Shown one piece after another: positions 7,762 to 17,194 of a stretch of DNA of 64,000 nt. The translations under genes and the position numbers were made by a program. Origin of the DNA: Natronosalvus amylolyticus (GTDB lineage: Archaea; Halobacteriota; Halobacteria; Halobacteriales; Natrialbaceae); assembly GCF_024298845.1 (NCBI RefSeq), contig NZ_CP101157.1, positions 1-64,000 of the forward strand. The letters run 5' to 3'. The first letter of the stretch is position 1. Each line of letters begins with the position of its first letter. The notes beneath the pieces were generated by a model, which was given only the letters and a program-made list of their open reading frames with translations, made no database searches and was not told where the DNA came from.

Positions 7762-8706
7762 ATGGACCATGACCGTCGGGGCGAAATTCGAGAGAAGCTA
7801 CAAGAACTCGGATCGAAATTTGGATTCGAGGAGGCTATTCCTGATTGGGGAAACATCAACTGGGACAGAGTCTTTGAGGAGGCAACACGATCAAACCGAA
7901 AACTTGCACCACAGATCGGTGCGTTTCGTGACCGGTTCGAACGAGCTTACCCCGCACTCGTTCGGATCGAGTTCGAAACCGACAAACCGTTTGACTTCGC
8001 TGCCGGACAGTATCTCTCGATCCGGTATGGGAACCGGACGCGCGCGTACTCGATTGCGAGTTCACCGAACCGCGAGGAAACCGAACTCTGTATCCGCCGT
8101 GTTCCCGACGGCCGACTCTCTCCGCGACTCTGTGAAGAACTGTCGGTCGGCGATCGGCTTACCATCCGGGGACCGAACGGCCATCTTTTACTCGAAGACA
8201 CGTCGAAACGGGACATGGCGTTTCTCGCCACTGGAACCGGGGTCGCCCCGATGAAAAGCATGATTGACTACACGTTTGAGAGAGGGCGGGACGAGTTTCG
8301 GGGTGAAAAACGGGACGTGTGGCTGTTCCTCGGTGCAGCGTGGGAGGACGACCTCCCGTATCACGGAGCATTTCGAGAACTCTCTGACGTGCACGACAAC
8401 TTCCACTATGTGCCGTGTCTCTCTCGTGAATCCTGGCTTTCGAAATGGAATGGAGAGACGGAATACATCCAGGACGCACTATTGAAATACGTAGACGAGC
8501 GTGCGCTCGACGATGCCGCGTTCGGTCAGCATATGGCTGAAATGTTGGAGGATCGGCCGACTGTCGAGGCGGACGCCCCCCGGATAGACCCACACGAACT
8601 CGAAGTGTACGCCTGCGGCATCAACGCCATGGTGTATAGTCTCGAAACGGCTGTCCAGCGACTCGGCGTACCCACACGACATCTTCACTGTGAAGGGTAC
8701 GGATAA
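7762..8706 (+). CDS. Ferredoxin-NADP reductase-like flavoprotein
   Basis: About 314 residues. A 60-residue N-terminal helical extension precedes an FNR module. RAYS at residues 94-97 is the FAD-binding RxYS box and GPNGHLLL follows the flavin domain. GTGVAPM at 158-164 is the nucleotide-binding loop, and the chain ends in an aromatic-tipped EGYG. It would move electrons between NAD(P)H and a ferredoxin or similar partner through FAD. ATG 7762 is preferred to an in-frame ATG at 7672 because the extra 30 residues are not family-like. It stands alone beside stress genes. Confidence 0.8.
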   Translation: MDHDRRGEIREKLQELGSKFGFEEAIPDWGNINWDRVFEEATRSNRKLAPQIGAFRDRFERAYPALVRIEFETDKPFDFAAGQYLSIRYGNRTRAYSIASSPNREETELCIRRVPDGRLSPRLCEELSVGDRLTIRGPNGHLLLEDTSKRDMAFLATGTGVAPMKSMIDYTFERGRDEFRGEKRDVWLFLGAAWEDDLPYHGAFRELSDVHDNFHYVPCLSRESWLSKWNGETEYIQDALLKYVDERALDDAAFGQHMAEMLEDRPTVEADAPRIDPHELEVYACGINAMVYSLETAVQRLGVPTRHLHCEGYG

Positions 8707-8857
8707 GCAGATCCCTCACCTGGAGTTGACGGTTTCGGCAATCAGTGTGAGTCTACTGTCGACCAACTTCGCCGATGACTGTGCGAGTCTGTTTGCGCAC
8801 GAACTGAGGAAGGTACCAGTACCCGCCGGCGAGCTTGCTCGTCGTTCTCGATGATTA

Positions 8858-8989
8858 TCAGCCGTCAAACGGTTGTACTTGGACGAGTGCATCAGTCGTC
8901 ACGCTCTGATAGCGATTCCCGTCACACATTCTCGATTCGATCCGCTTGAACCACTCTGTTACATCGTCTTCGGAATCAATCCAACGCAC
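8858..8989 (-). CDS. Possible 43-residue protein or gene remnant
   Basis: A GTG-started frame encodes RWIDSEDDVTEWFKRIESRM and ends ALVQVQPFDG. The composition is acidic and haloarchaeal-like, and the frame stays open about 20 codons further upstream. It could be a small gene or the 3' end of a decayed one. The rest of 8707-9058 shows nothing else. Confidence 0.35.
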   Translation of the reverse strand: MRWIDSEDDVTEWFKRIESRMCDGNRYQSVTTDALVQVQPFDG

Positions 8990-9058
8990 AGTCCGTATTG
9001 GCTCTCGGGAACTCGTCGGTTCAGAACTATCCCAGCGGCTGGCGTATGACGTCTACCT

Positions 9059-9496
9059 TCAGGAAAGAAGTGTATCAGGCCGAACGATAAACACGTCTGC
9101 TGGAGCTTCATTTACGATATATTTTGAGACTGTACCAAGCAACTGCTCTGCTACACTATCCGCTCCAGTTGAGCCGATAACGATCAACCCGACATCGTTT
9201 TCAGCAGCATAATTTTCAATCGTCGTTCTGGGAACCCCTTGTTCAACGACAGTCTCGGTTGTGATATTTTCGTTCGTCGCCTGATTTTCGACGTCATCGA
9301 CGATATCTTTTCCTTTGTTCAACTCCTCCGCCAGTTTTTCTTCAAGCCCCTTTTGCACGGGATCGTCACGCGTTTTTTCCGCGACGTAGAGGACGTGTAA
9401 TTCAGCGTCGTGGCGATCTGCCATACTTAGCGCGTGTTCGGTCGCCAGTTGTGCGTTATCGCTGCCGTCCGTCGGAAGCAGGATCGTATCGTACAT
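9059..9496 (-). CDS. Universal stress protein (UspA fold)
   Basis: A 145-residue single USP domain: MYDTILLPTDGS at the start, then VVEQGVPRTTI, and the ATP-loop signature IVIGSTGADSVAEQLLGTVSKYIV. This has the G-x2-G-x9-G-(S/T) type motif of nucleotide-binding USPs. USPs bind ATP or other nucleotides and tune stress physiology. It is first of a minus-strand USP set (9059-12459) that ends with a transporter fusion. Confidence 0.88.
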   Translation of the reverse strand: MYDTILLPTDGSDNAQLATEHALSMADRHDAELHVLYVAEKTRDDPVQKGLEEKLAEELNKGKDIVDDVENQATNENITTETVVEQGVPRTTIENYAAENDVGLIVIGSTGADSVAEQLLGTVSKYIVNEAPADVFIVRPDTLLS

Positions 9497-9534
9497 TGGT
9501 TTCTGTGTGAGTTGGTTGGTTGTGTGTTTTGAGC

Positions 9535-10092
9535 TTACCCGATGGTCCGATCTTCCACGTCATTCGCCCCGCAAAATGGACATTGGACGTTTTCAACGGA
9601 ATCTACCGTCGTTTGAAAACTATTCCCGCAGTTGAGACACTCGTAGACGTCTTGATCACGAATGGTTTCGCGGGCAACGCTCACAGCGAGGACTGGGGGT
9701 GTGGGTTCTCTGACGGCCTTTTCTGCGAGACTGTCGGTTAGGATGTGATGAATTCCTGTCTTGTTTTCAGCGGGAACTACGATCAGGTCTACGTTGTGCT
9801 CTCTGCTGAACTCGATGGTAGTCTGGTGGAGTTGGCCTGGTTCGACGTGTTTCTCTATCCCAATATCTGCATCTTCCGCGCGGGCGATAATCGCATCGTG
9901 AACCTGTTTAGTATCTCCGGAGCTCTCATCCGCGCTCGCTGCGTGAGAGGATCTGTACTGATCGGCCCCTCGTTGAGTAACGTATAGTATGTGGAGGGTT
10001 GCGTCCATCTCAGAGGCAAGTTCAATCGCGTGTTCGACAGCCGCGTTCACTCCCATTGCACTGTTAGTGGGGAGAAGGATCGACTCGTACAT
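9535..10092 (-). CDS. USP domain fused to a C-terminal zinc ribbon
   Basis: 185 residues. Residues 1-140 are a USP domain (MYESILLPTNSAMG). Residues 148-185 are a rubredoxin-like ribbon (YECLNCGNSF ... VQCPFCGAND) with two C-x2-C knuckles. The nucleotide loop is degenerate (VVPAENKTGIHHI), so this copy may not hold ATP. The ribbon could sense metal or redox state or give a protein-binding surface. ATG 10092 is chosen over a start 15 codons upstream because it matches the USP N-terminus. Confidence 0.82.
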   Translation of the reverse strand: MYESILLPTNSAMGVNAAVEHAIELASEMDATLHILYVTQRGADQYRSSHAASADESSGDTKQVHDAIIARAEDADIGIEKHVEPGQLHQTTIEFSREHNVDLIVVPAENKTGIHHILTDSLAEKAVREPTPPVLAVSVARETIRDQDVYECLNCGNSFQTTVDSVENVQCPFCGANDVEDRTIG

Positions 10093-10194
10093 TGCTACTC
10101 CAATTAAGATCCAGAGCCGGAAAAACCGTAGTCTCAAAATGGGGTGCTACTTGTGGTGAACTACTTTTTTTACTGTCGTATTCCCCAGGTCAAC

Positions 10195-12459
10195 TCAATC
10201 AGACAGTCGTTCTACGAGACCTTCTCGAACAGAACGATGTATCTTGTATTCTCCACGGATCAGAGCCACATTCCCCTCAGCTCTTTCGACGATACGGTCT
10301 GCGAGTGATCCCCACAGAATTTTTGACACGGCTCGCCTTTCAGAGACACCGACACAAACTGTATCGTACTTCTTGATATTTTCGAGAATTGCAGACTCGA
10401 TATCGTCGTTCACTACTACTTCAGTCTCGAATATACCCGCTTCAAGCCCAGCGGCCTCCGCAACATCTTCGATCATCAGTTCACCACGTTTTCGTGAGTC
10501 GGCTATCTCCTCATTTTCTCTCGGCTGTTGGGCGTTCAGCAGAGTCGGGGTTGTTCCTTGAAGCGCAGCGTACTCGAACGCTCGACGAGCAGCAATCGGT
10601 GCATGCGGACCAGGGCCCGCTAATGCAACGGCGTTACCGATCTTCGGTTGCTTGAGGTTTACGACCGTGACTTCGCATGGTGCATCCCTGATGATCGGGT
10701 CAACTGTCGATCCAAAGACGTAATCACGTGTACGCCGCCGCCCGTGCCAACCGAGAAGTACCTGATCGGGGTCTTCCTCCTTAAGCACTGTCAGGATTGT
10801 TTTCCCAACGTCTCGTCCTACGATCGCTCGGGTGCGGAGATTGACGTTCAACTCGCCGGCAGCCTCGCGGGCGCTTTTGAACAGGTCGCGTTGGCGTTCG
10901 ACCCGCTCTTCTTCGAACTGGAGATTCTGTTCGAGCGCCGTCTGAGAGGGGACTTGTATCACATTCACGGCGACAATTTCGGGTGTCCCTTCGTCTGCGT
11001 AAGTACGTGCACTCGCAGCGGCGAGACGTAATAACTCCGTTTGTGTCTCTGGGTTTGCGATTGGAACAACGATTCTGTACGCGTCGATTGGCTCTCCAGG
11101 ACCGTTACCCGAGCCGACGATCGCATCGCCCACCAGCTGTTCATCTTCAACACGGTTTCTCACGTAGATGACATACCAGACGATGCTGAGACCGATGATT
11201 CCAGTCCCGATGAGAAGAACGATGTTTGCCATCTGAGAGATAACGACGAACGACAGCACGACGCCTAGTATCGGAACTGCGGGATAGAGCGGCGCAGGCA
11301 TCTCGAATTCCGGATCGTATCCCTCGGGATCAGCTCGGCGCACGACGACGACCGAGACGTGAATAAGTGCATACGAAATCAAAAAGCTGAAGCTCGCTAC
11401 CTCCGCCAACAGTACGATGATCGCTTCTACCTCAAGACCAACGGTGATCAGGAGAAAGGTCACAGCGCCTGTCGCTAGAACTGCCCGGTGGGGCGTTCGA
11501 AATTTACTGTGCGTCTTGTTCAGTTTGTGACTCATCACTCCATCGCGGCCCATTGCGAAAACGACCCTTGCAGCAGAGAGGATCGACGAATTCGAACTCG
11601 AAATAGCCGCAATTGCAGCAGAGGCGACGATAGCCACGACGCCAACCGAACCCATCGAAACCGCTGCAACGTCTGAGACCGGGACGAGAGAACCACCTAG
11701 TGTCTCGTAGTGGACGACTCCTGTGCTGACGATCATGACGATCACGTACAGAATGGTGACCGAGACGACCGAGAGGATCATCGTGAGTGGAATGAGTCGC
11801 CCCGGATTTTTGATCTCCTCTGCGACAGTGGCGATGATCTCGAAACCGAGGAACGTGACGAAGACAATCCCTGTCGTCGCAATGATTCCGCTTGGACCGG
11901 TGGGAGCGAACGGTTCGAGATTCGTTGTGTCAACGTAAAATACGCCGACTGCGACGAAAATGAGGATGATGACGGTTTCGAGGCCGATCATCACATTTTG
12001 AAATTGTCCCGACTCTTCCGTGCCGTAATAGTTCACACCAACCAGAAATAGGAGACCCATGAGTCCGAATAGGACGACGAGAGCACGGCCATCGAGAAAC
12101 GGAATAGGCTCGACGATGTACTGACCGAATCCGACCATATAGAACGCACTCGCAAACATCAATCCGGTCCAGACCCCCCAGCCGACGATAGAGCCAAAGA
12201 AGCTTCCCAGGGCTCGGTTCACGTAGTGATAACTCCCACCGGCAATCGGCATCCCGGTCGCAAGTTCTGCAATCGAGAGCGCAGCAAGCAACGCAACGAA
12301 CCCAGCGATCGCAAACGAAATCGAACTCGCTGGTCCGGCATTTTCAGCTGCAACGCCGGGAAGGATGAAAATGCCGGCTCCGATCATCGTGCCGCCCCCC
12401 AGCGTCATTGCTTCGAGAAAGCCGAGGTTCCGAGCAAGTTCTCCTTCCTCAGCAGCCAT
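10195..12459 (-). CDS. APC-family transporter with C-terminal tandem USP domains
   Basis: Around 754 residues. Residues 1-430 form about 12 membrane helices of the amino acid/polyamine/organocation superfamily, with the family's helix I break GGGTMIGAGIFILPG. Residues 470-754 hold two USP-like domains, the second ending near VALIRGEYK. It would move amino acids or amines across the membrane, with the cytosolic USP tail as a nucleotide- or stress-responsive control. ATG 12459 is preferred to a GTG three codons earlier. A second transporter of this design lies at 14818. Confidence 0.88.
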   Translation of the reverse strand: MAAEEGELARNLGFLEAMTLGGGTMIGAGIFILPGVAAENAGPASSISFAIAGFVALLAALSIAELATGMPIAGGSYHYVNRALGSFFGSIVGWGVWTGLMFASAFYMVGFGQYIVEPIPFLDGRALVVLFGLMGLLFLVGVNYYGTEESGQFQNVMIGLETVIILIFVAVGVFYVDTTNLEPFAPTGPSGIIATTGIVFVTFLGFEIIATVAEEIKNPGRLIPLTMILSVVSVTILYVIVMIVSTGVVHYETLGGSLVPVSDVAAVSMGSVGVVAIVASAAIAAISSSNSSILSAARVVFAMGRDGVMSHKLNKTHSKFRTPHRAVLATGAVTFLLITVGLEVEAIIVLLAEVASFSFLISYALIHVSVVVVRRADPEGYDPEFEMPAPLYPAVPILGVVLSFVVISQMANIVLLIGTGIIGLSIVWYVIYVRNRVEDEQLVGDAIVGSGNGPGEPIDAYRIVVPIANPETQTELLRLAAASARTYADEGTPEIVAVNVIQVPSQTALEQNLQFEEERVERQRDLFKSAREAAGELNVNLRTRAIVGRDVGKTILTVLKEEDPDQVLLGWHGRRRTRDYVFGSTVDPIIRDAPCEVTVVNLKQPKIGNAVALAGPGPHAPIAARRAFEYAALQGTTPTLLNAQQPRENEEIADSRKRGELMIEDVAEAAGLEAGIFETEVVVNDDIESAILENIKKYDTVCVGVSERRAVSKILWGSLADRIVERAEGNVALIRGEYKIHRSVREGLVERLSD

Positions 12460-12620
12460 AATGTTCACCCTTTATCGATTTCGAGTGCAATCCTGAAAAG
12501 AGCCGAGCCATCTTATCGTTAGCCAATAACATCACCTCAATTGAAATACTTCACGTATCTTAGTATCAGACGAGCAGAAGAAGAGAGTCAGTACATCTTC
12601 ACCGAAATCAAATTATTTTT

Positions 12621-12842
12621 ATGTTAAAAAAGCCCAATATTCGAAATCCGACCAAATTTGGTGATGTATTCTCCGTCTTGTTAGCCTATGTGATCTTCAT
12701 TAGCGTGTTCGCTGAATTCCTCGAAGGTGATCAACGCCAATACTTCGTTCTCATAACTTCGATTATTATATTCGGATGGGGCGTCTGGGCCATCCACAAC
12801 ATCCTCCAAGAACGCAGTGAAGATTCAGATGAAGAATTCTAA
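12621..12842 (+). CDS. Small two-helix membrane protein
   Basis: A 73-residue protein with two hydrophobic helices (VLLAYVIFISVF and YFVLITSIIIFGWGVW) and an acidic C-terminus. It has no known family. It lies between USP genes and may be an accessory membrane protein. Confidence 0.55.
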   Translation: MLKKPNIRNPTKFGDVFSVLLAYVIFISVFAEFLEGDQRQYFVLITSIIIFGWGVWAIHNILQERSEDSDEEF

Positions 12843-12908
12843 CGTGGAACACAGCGTGAGTTCCTTCGCCACCGCTGCTAATTTTGCAATCCGCATCAAA
12901 GAGAACCC

Positions 12909-13342
12909 ATGGTAGAACACATTCTCATCCCAGCTGATGGACCGCCAGCTGCTTGGTGTGCAGTTGACTACACCTGTGACCAGTTTGGAGACACGAAACT
13001 GACGCTGCTGTACGAATGAATCCAATGATCGATTACCATCGGAGACAGGCATTCCCAGGCTATATTCAGGACGACGAGTTCAAAAACGAACGAGAGAAGG
13101 CCGAACACGTCCTCGAATCGATTCTCGATACGATCCCAGATGGAATGTCGGTCAAGAGCGAAATCGAAGCAGGAAACCCTGCCAGGACGATTATTCGGTT
13201 CGCCGATGACAACGATGTGGATCACATCGTGATCGGAAGCCACGGAAAGCAAGGCGTCGCACGGTATCTGCTGGGAAGCGTCGCGGAGAAGGTTGTCCGA
13301 CGGTCGGCAGTACCGGTCACAGTGGTCCGACCAAGCGAGTAG
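12909..13342 (+). pseudogene. UspA gene with a one-base frameshift
   Basis: ATG at 12909 opens a USP N-terminus (MVEHILIPADG) that hits TGA just after KLTLLYE at about 13017. The frame one base back continues as MNPMIDYHRRQAFPGY and completes a normal USP domain with VIGSHGKQGVARYLLGSVAEKVV. A single base missing around 13013-13016 (TAC-GA-ATG) explains the break. It is either a real lesion or a sequencing error. The 3' half has its own ATG at 13016 but lacks the nucleotide-binding first strand. Confidence 0.8.
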
Positions 13343-13432
13343 TCAGGAAACCATTTAACACTATCCGATAGAGTTGTGTTATCATGCCTTTACAGAATTC
13401 TCGACACTCCATTTGTGAGAAGGTGATCGGGC

Positions 13433-13873
13433 GTGACTAATTTGTTGGACCGGCCGCTCGTACCCGTTGCCAGCACCGACGATGCGATCGCTACGTACGA
13501 ACAGCTGAGGCCGTATCTCTTGCAAACGGAGTTCGTACCGATCGTCGTTCACGTGATCGAGAAAGCTGGCGGATCCCCCGATAAAGCAAGCGTCGAACAA
13601 AGAAAAGAGCACGCCGAAAAGGCCTTCGACGCGTTTCGAAAACGAGGCGAATCCGATGGGGTGTCCGTCGAAATGAAACTGCTATACGGTACTGACATCG
13701 CAAAAGCCATCCACGAAGCCGCCACCGAAATCGACGCCACAGCGATAATATTCAGCTCTCGGGGCGGCAGTCGATGGCTCGATCTCGTCTCCGGTAACGT
13801 TCGGTCGAAACTTATTGCCGATCACGACTGCCCTGTGATTGTGCTTCCAAGTGATGGTGATCTTCGTGAATAG
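13433..13873 (+). CDS. USP-like single-domain protein
   Basis: 146 residues from a GTG start (MTNLLDRPLVPVAST). It ends with a degenerate loop, FSSRGGSRWLDLVSGNVRSKLI, and a typical last strand, PVIVLPS. Its 3' end overlaps the next gene by about 20 bp, so the two are translationally linked. The target is unknown. Confidence 0.8.
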   Translation: MTNLLDRPLVPVASTDDAIATYEQLRPYLLQTEFVPIVVHVIEKAGGSPDKASVEQRKEHAEKAFDAFRKRGESDGVSVEMKLLYGTDIAKAIHEAATEIDATAIIFSSRGGSRWLDLVSGNVRSKLIADHDCPVIVLPSDGDLRE

Positions 13874-14750
13874 TGAAGGTTCTACGAGGCAATCACCGAC
13901 CAATATTAGCGACACAACCAGTGAGGATGAGTTCGTCGTTTTCGTTCCGTTATCTAACCCCAGAACCGAAACACACCTCATTACGCTCGGAGCTGCAATC
14001 GCAAATCAGCGAGATGACCGTGTCGTTGCTGTGACAATCATCCAAGTTCCTGACCAGACCTCACTCCAAGCCGCGAGAGACCGGTTTGAGGTCCAGGATT
14101 CGAAGGATCAGCTGGCGGGTGCTCGACGGACTGCATCCGATATCGGGGCACCGATAGAAACTCGTACTATTTTTTCCCATCGGCTATTCAAAACAGTCTT
14201 CGATACCGCCCGCCAGTACGAGGCAGATCTCTGTCTCATGGGATGCGGATCGGAACTCCCCGGAATATCTGGGCGTACGGAACCACTGATCGACGAACTC
14301 GCTCACTCGTTACCCTGTGACTTCCTCGTGTTCAAGGATCGCGGCTTCGATCTCTCAAACGTGTTGCTACCCACCACTGGTGGACCGCATACCGAGTTGG
14401 CAGCGGACATCGCACGGGTCTTGCAGACCGAGTTTGGATCCGAGCTGACAATGTTACACGTAGCTGATGATCCTGATGAAGGGGAACGTTTTCTTGCGTC
14501 CTGGGCATCGAAGCACGGGCTCGAAGGTGCCGCCCAACGGGTGGAAGTCGGGGATATTGAGACGGCTATTGAATCTGCTGCGCGCGAGCACACAATGATT
14601 CTCATCGGTGCTACGCAGGTCGGCGTTCTCTCCCGGCTTGCACGTGGCTCACTCACCCTCGACGTTCTCCAGGATGTCGAATGTTCGGTACTCATCACCG
14701 AACGGAAAACGGAACGTGGCTTCTTCGAACGAATCTTCCGTCGTCAATGA
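13854..14750 (+). CDS. Tandem USP protein, orphan copy of a transporter tail
   Basis: About 298 residues with two USP-like domains (residues 25-170 and 175-290). The sequence closely parallels the C-terminal half of the APC-USP transporter immediately downstream, with shared blocks such as VPDQTSL, DELAHSLPCDFLVFKDRGFD and VECSVL. It looks like a duplicated transporter tail that has become a free cytosolic protein, or the source of the fusion. ATG 13854 overlaps the previous gene; the first codons are poorly conserved, so the start is uncertain. Confidence 0.8.
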   Translation: MVIFVNSEGSTRQSPTNISDTTSEDEFVVFVPLSNPRTETHLITLGAAIANQRDDRVVAVTIIQVPDQTSLQAARDRFEVQDSKDQLAGARRTASDIGAPIETRTIFSHRLFKTVFDTARQYEADLCLMGCGSELPGISGRTEPLIDELAHSLPCDFLVFKDRGFDLSNVLLPTTGGPHTELAADIARVLQTEFGSELTMLHVADDPDEGERFLASWASKHGLEGAAQRVEVGDIETAIESAAREHTMILIGATQVGVLSRLARGSLTLDVLQDVECSVLITERKTERGFFERIFRRQ

Positions 14751-14817
14751 TGTCTATAGAACATATGAACCATCGCAATTCCTCCAGCCGGTCCAGTTGC
14801 TACTGGAGTGAGTACTC

Positions 14818-17130
14818 GTGAACGGCGACGAAGAACTCGCAAAAGACCTCGGTCCCCTCGCCGCTCTGACTATCGGGGTCGGGACGATGGTCGGAGCCGG
14901 GATTTTCGTACTTCCCGGTCCGGCAGTCGATCAACTCGGACCGTTGGCAGCACTGGCGTTCGTAATCGGTGGAATTCTCGCCTTATTGACGGCACTTTCG
15001 GCGTCCGAACTCGGGACTGCGATGCCCGTCTCCGGTGGAGCGTACTACTACATCAACCAGGGACTCGGCCCGTTGTTCGGCTCGATCGCCGGCTGGGGCA
15101 ACTGGCTCGGTCTCGCGTTCGCCTCCGCTTTCTACATGTACGGATTCGGCGCGTACGTGAACGAATTTATTGTGATTTCGGGGCTGACGATCGGTCCGCT
15201 CGAACTGGCACCGGCACAGGTGGTTGGGCTCGTCGGAGCTGCGTTCTTCATCGCGGTCAACTACGTCGGCGCGAAGGAAACCGGACGTCTTCAGAATATT
15301 ATCGTTATCACACTCATCGGGATTCTCGCCGTCTTCACGCTCTTCGGCGTGCTGAATGCCGACATAGACACGCTCACACCGATCGATCCCTTCGGCTGGA
15401 CGCCGCTGTTGCCGGTGACAGGACTCGTGTTCGTCTCCTATCTCGGATTCGTCCAGATTACGTCCGTCGCTGAAGAGATTCAACAACCAGGCAAGAATCT
15501 CCCGCGGGCAGTCATCGGTAGCGTCGTCATCGTCACGGCGATGTACGCGTTCATCCTTCTCGCAGTGTTGGCAGCCGTGGAAACCGATGTCGTCGCCGGA
15601 AACGATACGGCCGTCGTAGACGTTGCACAGATATTGATCGGACCGCTCGGTGCGGCAGCACTCTTGCTCGGTGGGTTGCTGGCGACGGCTTCGTCGGCGA
15701 ACGCGTCGATCCTGGCCTCCTCGCGGATCAACTTCGCCATGGGGCGCGATAAGTTGGTTACGCCGAAAATTAACGAGGTTCATCCCCGCTTCGGCACACC
15801 GTATCGCGCAATTGCGATTACGGGTGGTCTCATTATTGTATTTCTCGTGTTCGGGAATTTGGAACTACTGGCGACCGCCGGGAGCGTCCTCCATCTCATC
15901 GTGTACGGACTGTTGAACCTCGCGTTGATCGTGTTCCGAGAAGCAGATCCCACCGGCTATAACCCCGACTTCGAGGTCCCGTTGTATCCCGTCGTGCCCA
16001 TTCTCGGCGCGATATTTTCTTTCGCGTTGATCGTGTTTATCGAACCGGTCGTAATCCTTCTCGCGGCGGTTCTCGTCGTATTCGCCGCCGTCTGGTACAT
16101 AGGATACGCCCGGTCGCAAGTAGAAGAGGCGGGTGTGCTCGCACGTTACGTGCTCGAACGATCGGAAGAATTACCGGACGTCGCGGTGTCGGCCTCAACC
16201 GCCGTCCAACCCGAAGAGAGCGACTACCGTGTAATGGTTCCGCTGGCGAATCCGGCCAGTGAGAAACATCTCATCACGCTCGGCTCAGCGATCGCTGACC
16301 AGCACGATGGGACTGTCGTCGCGGTTAACATCGTCGCCGTCCCAGATCAGACATCGCTGGAGGCAGCTCGAAGCCAACAGGAATACGACGCAGCACACCA
16401 TTTGCTCGATCAGGCACAGACCGATGCCGAGACGTATGGAGCGGAGGTCGAAACCCATGTCGTTCTCTCTCATCAGCCGTTCGAGGAGATCTTCAACGCG
16501 GCTAAGAGATACGGAAGCGATATCTGTGTAATGGGGTGGGGTCCCAAGTCGCACAGTGCACCTGGACGAGCTGAATCTACCATCGACGAGCTCGCACATT
16601 CCTTGCCATGTGACTTCCTTGTGTTCAAAGACCGTGGATTCGACCCATCACGAGTTCTTGTTCCAACTGCTGGCGGTCCTGATTCAGAACTCGCAGCAGT
16701 CATCGCTAAAACACTCCAAGATCAATTTGCCGTGACCGTGACGCTCCTCCACGTTGCGGAAGATCCAGAGCGTGGACAACGGTTCCTGCGGTCGTGGGCA
16801 GCCGATAACGACCTCACCGGGTCTGATCAACGGGTGGTGACTGGTGACGTCCAAACTCGAATTGCTGAAGCGGCAGAGGATTCGACCTTGTTATTGATCG
16901 GCGCAACCGAGCGAGGGATGCTGTCACGACTTGTTCGCGGATCGCTCGTTCTCGATGTGCTTACCGAGGTCGAATGTTCGGTGATATTGGCGGAAAAGAG
17001 CCATACACGTACGTTGCGCGAGCGCCTATTCGGGCTTACTCATACTGATCCGGACTCAATGGTAGGCACCGGTGTCGAACCCGAACCATCTACTCCTGAT
17101 GTCGAGGATTCCGACGCAGAAACGGGATAA
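14818..17130 (+). CDS. APC-family transporter with C-terminal tandem USP domains
   Basis: 770 residues from a GTG start. Residues 1-430 are the 12-helix APC transporter, with helix I motif GVGTMVGAGIFVLPG. Residues 465-745 are two USP domains, followed by a short acidic tail. Same design as the 10195 gene, but on the opposite strand, with the intervening DNA filled by single USP genes. It is probably an amino acid or amine permease whose activity is set by its USP tail. Confidence 0.88.
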   Translation: MNGDEELAKDLGPLAALTIGVGTMVGAGIFVLPGPAVDQLGPLAALAFVIGGILALLTALSASELGTAMPVSGGAYYYINQGLGPLFGSIAGWGNWLGLAFASAFYMYGFGAYVNEFIVISGLTIGPLELAPAQVVGLVGAAFFIAVNYVGAKETGRLQNIIVITLIGILAVFTLFGVLNADIDTLTPIDPFGWTPLLPVTGLVFVSYLGFVQITSVAEEIQQPGKNLPRAVIGSVVIVTAMYAFILLAVLAAVETDVVAGNDTAVVDVAQILIGPLGAAALLLGGLLATASSANASILASSRINFAMGRDKLVTPKINEVHPRFGTPYRAIAITGGLIIVFLVFGNLELLATAGSVLHLIVYGLLNLALIVFREADPTGYNPDFEVPLYPVVPILGAIFSFALIVFIEPVVILLAAVLVVFAAVWYIGYARSQVEEAGVLARYVLERSEELPDVAVSASTAVQPEESDYRVMVPLANPASEKHLITLGSAIADQHDGTVVAVNIVAVPDQTSLEAARSQQEYDAAHHLLDQAQTDAETYGAEVETHVVLSHQPFEEIFNAAKRYGSDICVMGWGPKSHSAPGRAESTIDELAHSLPCDFLVFKDRGFDPSRVLVPTAGGPDSELAAVIAKTLQDQFAVTVTLLHVAEDPERGQRFLRSWAADNDLTGSDQRVVTGDVQTRIAEAAEDSTLLLIGATERGMLSRLVRGSLVLDVLTEVECSVILAEKSHTRTLRERLFGLTHTDPDSMVGTGVEPEPSTPDVEDSDAETG

Positions 17131-17194
17131 TGCCTTCATTCGCACCTCGACCGATGGCCATAGCGTTTTATGTTCCCTATCTGTATTACCTCAT

